From: Rehmannia glutinosa
Taxonomy: Eukaryota > Streptophyta > Magnoliopsida > Lamiales > Orobanchaceae
DNA: 64,000 bases
Assembly: GCA_016081115.2 (NCBI GenBank)
Contig: CM071928.1
Span: 62,007,950 to 62,071,949 of the forward strand
Direction: 5' to 3'
In this document: piece after piece, positions 59,740 to 64,000 of the stretch
Layout of the letters: every line of letters begins with the position of its first letter
How positions within the stretch are numbered: position 1 is the stretch's first letter
Notes under the pieces: model-generated
Told to the model about the DNA's origin: nothing
What the model saw: only the letters and a program-made list of their open reading frames with translations
Database searches by the model: none
Translations under genes and position numbers: made by a program

Positions 59740-61315
59740 CAAAGGAATTAAATCCTATGCTTGTCTTATCTCCACATTTTTTTTGACTCATAATAAGATC
59801 ATCCAATGATTTAAATGCCTTTGTAAATGAGGCAATCACATTTTTAAGATCTTTCTCCCTCTTTTCTATGGCAGCTAACTCTGCTATGATCTTTGCATTT
59901 TCAGCCTTGACTTAGTGTTTTCATCACTATATGACTCGGAGTACTCACTCTTTTAGTCACCGTGAATTTTGCTTTTAAGTCGGGTCGCTTTCCCGATTTA
60001 GAATAGTGTGTGAGGATTTTATGTGTTCAAAATCTTTCATCAATTTGCCTAATGAATCATAAATATCAGTGGGTGATGAAGTGTGTGTATCACAATCTCT
60101 ATCATCGAATCGAATGAGATGAATTAGAGTGTACCTCATCTTCTTGATCCGGGTTGATCTTATTCCTTAGCCATAAGGCTGAGTCCGCTTTCTTTGACTG
60201 GACTTGGTATCTCGGCTAACATGCCTTTCTTCTTTTCTCCTCTTTTTTTCCTCAAGACTTTTCTTTCTTCTTCATTCCTATACTTGTTGGTGGTGGATAG
60301 GAACAATAATAGCAAAGTGTCCTCACGTTGTCCGTAGTTCCAACACGGGTTCTCAACTCTTTGATCGACTCTATCTATCGCTCTTGGATTATCAAATATC
60401 TCGATATTCAACCCTTTGATGCTCAGCTCTCTTGAGAGGCCTATCTTCCCTTGATTTGGAAGGTCTTGAATGTGTTCGAGGTTTCACCCTTGTTTCTCTT
60501 ATAGTTCTTATTAAAGAACTTGTTGAATCTTTTGACCATCGGGCAATCTCCTATTGGTCTATGGTTTCCTTTGGCTCAGCTCTTTTCCCTTCACTGGCAA
60601 TTAGTGCAGCTATCTTAGGCACAACTATCTCCTCTTGCTCTTTTCTTCTTAGCTCAAACTCATAGGCTTTGAGGTCTGAGAATAGCTCATGGTTAGATGT
60701 TCTTGAGAGGTCCATTGAATTCTCCGGGCCATAACCTTCATTTCCCATTCAGCTGGGAGGCTTCTTAAGATCATCATACACATTTCCTTCTGTGTATATT
60801 CTTTCCCACGAGCTGAAAGCTCATTTGTGATCTCAGTGAATCTGGCATTCAGCTGATCCAAGGTTTCACCTGCAAGCATTTTGAAATTTTCAAATTTTTG
60901 AACAAAGAATGACAATTTATTTTCTTTAATTTGTTCTAATCCATCACAAATTAAAGTAAGTTTATTCCGGTTTATTTTGCGATTTGCAAGATTTGACTTT
61001 ATTGAACATTGCTTTGTCCAATGTCTTGTAGAATATGTCCTTGGCCACATTGTCCAAGTTGTATCTCTTCATGTCTTCATTTGTCCTTTCAGTTCTTGGT
61101 TTTTCAACCATGGTTGGTCTAGCCTCAGCAGCATATTCTTCTCCTTCAGCTGCTCTTCTTACAGCCGTGTTGACTTTGAGTATTTGCAGTGGCCCAACCT
61201 CTATCACAAGCCACATTTCATCATGTTATGCAGATAGATGATCATGCATATGAATTTTCCAGTCATCAAATTCTTCAACAGTAAACATGGGAATACGTAT
61301 TAGATTTGCTTCCAT
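59740..61315 (-). pseudogene. gag: gag of element C
   Basis: ATG at 61315 (MEANLIRIPMFTVEEFDDWK). A stop replaces the next conserved position after LSA (near 61228), where B is open. The UBN2-type domain is recognisable at 60649-61216 (NVAKDIFYKTLDKAMFNKVK; FVQKFENFKMLAGETLDQLN; LRSLPAEWEMKVMA). The zinc knuckle near 60310-60345 is wrecked (CWNYGQRED), apparently through small shifts relative to B's CWNCRQSGH. Confidence 0.85.
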
Positions 61316-61428
61316 GATAATAACATTGCTTAAAAAGTGAAAGACTTTGAAACATAAGTGTTTAAAAACTTTTTGAAAAGATAGAGATTTAGTTCAGTAA
61401 CCAGTGTGGAAGGCTCAATGAACCAACC

Positions 61429-61440
61429 GCTCGGATACCA
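61429..61440 (-). other. tRNA-iMet primer site of element C, one mismatch
   Basis: Plus strand gctcggatacca versus gctctgatacca in B: the CTG reads CGG. Position relative to the LTR edge (61443) is canonical. Confidence 0.85.
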
Positions 61441-61442
61441 CT

Positions 61443-62983
61443 TGTAGGTCCCAAGGGTGTGAAGTAAGGTTTAGAAGCGGGGGTTGAATAAACCTTACCA
61501 AATTTTCGATTTAGTCCTTTTAAAATAATTCAACAGAGTTGAATCAAACTGTTGTGTCCTTGATGGACAGCTAAGTTGGCTCTTCAGCTAAGTTACCCAC
61601 TCAACAGACTCAATAGAGTTGTTGATAGTATAACTCGGTTGCTTAAGCCAAATACTTAACTTGGCTAATTGGTTTTGTTTAACAACGGAAGACGTAACAC
61701 CATTTGATTTGATTTTAACTTGTTTTTAAACTCTTAATTTTTGCACTTGGTTAATTATCAGTTGGATAGCAAATATAATCGCGAGATATAAATTGAATAT
61801 GCACAAGAGTAAATTTGCTGAAAGTAAATGACACAAATAATTTATAGAGGTTCGAAGATGGGGTAATTCTTCTAATCCTCTCTTCTCCAACTTCCGGATG
61901 AATTCACTATGTAATGGATCGGTTACAAAACGGTGAACTGTGCTGGAGACACCTTGATCACACAGTTGGCTTCTCTTGCGACTCGCTTCTTCTTCACAGG
62001 GCAAAACCGCTTTGCTCTTGATTCACTTCTCAAGTTCTTGGATTTGATCACGAAGCCCTCCAACAAACTTTATAATGGTTCGGCCTGGATCCTTTCTACA
62101 ATCCTAGCTTGGAAAATAGACCCCTTTGCTTGTTCAAATGATTCCTCTTGAACATATTGAAGTTATCTCTCCTTCACAGCTTGTGTTGGATCGAGTTTCT
62201 TCGAGTTTCTTCGAGTTTGAATCTTGAGGAATTGCTTGAATGTCTTTGAGAATAATGCAGATTAAATGCTTGAATATTGCTTGCTAGTTCGTGGTTCAGG
62301 TCTGCTCTTCTCAATGACTTTCTCAGCCTTTTATAGTGCACATTTGAAATTTTGCCCGTTGAAGAGATAGGCTAATTTCAAATGTTACTTAGTGTTCGTT
62401 GGCTTTTCTTGGTCTGCAGTCCTTGATGTTGACTCTTTCTCGTCTTAATTGTATTTGCAGCATTGCATGTGCCTAATACAAGGTGCAGTGTTTCCATTGG
62501 TTCATTCCTTTTGCACAATTCTGGGACTAACACTTTAGACTGATGACTTTGACATATTACTATATTGAGTAATATTCTTGACTTTAATCAATGGATCTAA
62601 GTCGTTGTCTTGACTAGATCAGCCGCTTTTACCCCCAGGTGACTTGAGTTTGCTTAAATCATTGGATTGACTCAACCGTCACTTTGTCACTCCAACCGGT
62701 AGACTTGGTTTCTTGAGTTGACTTGATTGACTCTTCTTATAGTTGTTCCAACCGACTCTCCTTCGATCGAGTCCTTAACTTACTTTGTGGCCATACTCAC
62801 CGACACACAACATAGTCTTCACATAGTCCGCAGCTTGATTTCTTGTAATCCTTGGCATAGCCGACTTGACTCGACTTTTCCAAATATCTATTATAATACA
62901 AATTACAAGGAAAATGGGGTGGCAACTTCCTAGTTTAAGTTTTACATGGTATCATCAAAATATACTCAATAAATTTCCTAACA
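61443..62983 (-). repeat. 5' LTR of element C, full length 1541 bp
   Basis: Edges TGTAGGTCCC-type at 61443 and CCTAACA ending 62983, TG...CA ends in element orientation TGTTAGG...CCTACA. This is the most complete LTR in the window and the reference for the others. Confidence 0.95.
62326..62335 (-). promoter_or_regulatory. LTR TATA box (element C 5' LTR)
   Basis: Reverse strand TATAAAAGGC, followed by CTGAGAAAGTCATTG conserved among the LTRs. Likely start site of the genomic RNA about 30 bases downstream. Confidence 0.7.
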
Positions 62984-63705
62984 GCATTTCATACGCATTT
63001 TAGAGGAAGTTGCCATGTTCTATGTCAACGCAGGTCCATGATGATGAGATTCACTCATCCGTCCACAACAAGAAGATCAAGATCACCGATGGTGGCCTTG
63101 CCGAACACCGCAAACGCCATCTTGAAGGGCTAATGGAGATTCTTTGAGAAGGATGTAAACTGCTTGCTTGGAAGGAAATCGCCAAGCCTCGAGTCACCGC
63201 AGGCTGTCTATAGAGCCAAGAAGGCTTTGATTAAGGTGGAATACCATAAAATGATGGACATCGTGTCCAAGTGTGTCGACATGAAGTTCAGCAACTTTAA
63301 TCAGCTGTCTCGAACTAAGCTGGTAGTGATGGCTGCCATTTTGGAAGGAAAAAAAGTCAACTGGGTTGAGTTTGTCTTCAGTCGAATATGCTACAATGTG
63401 ATCAACAAGACTATCAAGGAGGATGAATTATTTGGAGGTTCGCTAGGATATGGCCTAGTGATTGGCCATCTCATGGAGGTGAAGGGAACTGCCCTGAGAC
63501 ATGGAAACTCGTTTCATGTCAACAAAAAGATGTTTAAGGAAAATTTGTCTGGCGCTCAGAGGCAATCGCATGCAAGGAAGGCTGACACCAGCGAAGGTGA
63601 GTCAGCTGACCCTAATCCAGAAGACACAACTGCAACCGCCCCAGCTCTCTCTCCTAAGCCAATCCAAAAGAAGAGAGCTATTGCAGCTAAGCCAGCACCT
63701 TCCCC
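62984..63705 (+). pseudogene. Plus-strand fragment D of the family's extra 3' gene
   Basis: An open stretch at 63164-63730 matches the extra gene's N-terminal domain end and its tail in the other copies. It shows KMMDIVSKCVDMKFSNFNQL and GYGLVIGHLMEVKGTALRHG, then a Lys/Ala/Pro-rich tail with PKPIQKKRAIAAKPAPSP. Orientation is opposite to elements A-C. It touches element C's 5' LTR directly, so C may have inserted into or beside another family member. It is useful because here the two parts that are frame-shifted in C lie in one open frame. Confidence 0.8.
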
Positions 63706-64000
63706 AATAGCCATTTTCACATCCATTTAGAAAAGCCATTTGCACATCCATTTGGAAGGTTATGCAATGCAACAATAGCAATGAGAACTCTAATAGATGT
63801 GATTTTTGTCACAGGTGAATACGTATAAAAGAAATCAAGGCCTTCTCTTTGTTTAAATCCTTTAGCTACTAATCTGGCTTTGTACTTATCAATAGTTCCA
63901 TCAGTTTTATATTCCCTTTTAAGGATCTACTTGCATTCTAAAGGTTTATTTCCAGGTGGGAGATCTATATACTCCCAAGTATGATTTTGTATAATGGAAT
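63706..64000 (-). pseudogene. Copia RT N-terminal fragment of a different element (runs off window)
   Basis: The reverse strand reads WEYIDLPPGNKPLECK, then DGTIDKYKARLVAKGFKQRE and MDVQMAF at the left end, the standard N-terminal RT block of copia elements. The sequence differs from SIRE copies A-C (which have NEEGSVVRKKAKLVAKGYCQ), so it belongs to another copia lineage. A stop follows LECK. It continues beyond the window on the N-terminal side. Confidence 0.85.

Larger units (their letters stand above)
49379..62983 (-). mobile_element. SIRE/Maximus-type element C
   Basis: It runs from the full-length 5' LTR (61443-62983) to the shared LTR (49379-50395), with an internal region of 11047 bases. 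All parts match B in the same order. Its pol is interrupted more often than B's; intact and altered blocks alternate (56.6-57.5 kb good, 57.7-58.7 and 59.9-60.5 kb altered). The five bases right of the element are gcatt; no left partner can be tested because the array's left end is rearranged. Confidence 0.9.

Overview
This is plant nuclear DNA, most likely from a eudicot. The evidence is AT-rich intergenic sequence packed with SIRE/Maximus-type Ty1/copia elements, an L1-type LINE, hAT- and MULE-like inverted-repeat elements and an endogenous pararetrovirus. The extra 3' gene of the copia elements resembles what I remember of Lamiales (Gesneriaceae) elements; that is recall, not a search result. 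No complete host gene is visible. The only host-gene candidate is a 5' leader with a splice donor near 35.4-35.86 kb, which runs into a 100-N gap.

Layout. 1-12359: SIRE-type element A (minus strand), its 3' end outside the window, with its 5' LTR at 10826-12359. 12360-about 15600: decayed endogenous caulimovirid remnant (plus strand) with RT-RNase H, promoter, polyA signal and primer site. 15.6-35.0 kb: intergenic DNA holding a MULE-like foldback element with a hAT-like insertion, a small MITE, a nested pair of hAT-like elements, a 5'-truncated LINE (23.55-26.26 kb), a second MULE-like element containing a tRNA-Ala-like half, and tandem repeats. 35.96-38.38 kb: two truncated SIRE LTRs facing each other. 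38.4-62.98 kb: a tandem array, element B, one shared LTR, element C, then C's 5' LTR, all minus strand. 62.98-63.7 kb: a plus-strand piece of the same family's extra gene. 63.7-64.0 kb: the edge of a different copia element.

Each SIRE copy has gag, then pol (protease, integrase, RT, RNase H), then an internal TATA-type promoter, then a 4.6-4.7 kb extra coding region. That region encodes an N-terminal globular domain, a long acidic/Ser/Pro-rich middle and a coiled-coil, K/R/E-rich C-terminus. The region is kept at nearly constant length in all three copies, which makes it the most interesting biological feature here.

All coding regions are broken. Many breaks between copies follow one rule: CAG, CTG or CAGCTG in one copy reads CG, TCG, CCG or CACCG in another, even inside the tRNA primer site. 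Because CAG/CTG are plant CHG methylation sites, I suspect a long-read base-calling artefact in dense CHG methylation. Stops and frameshifts in A, C and parts of B should be judged with this in mind.
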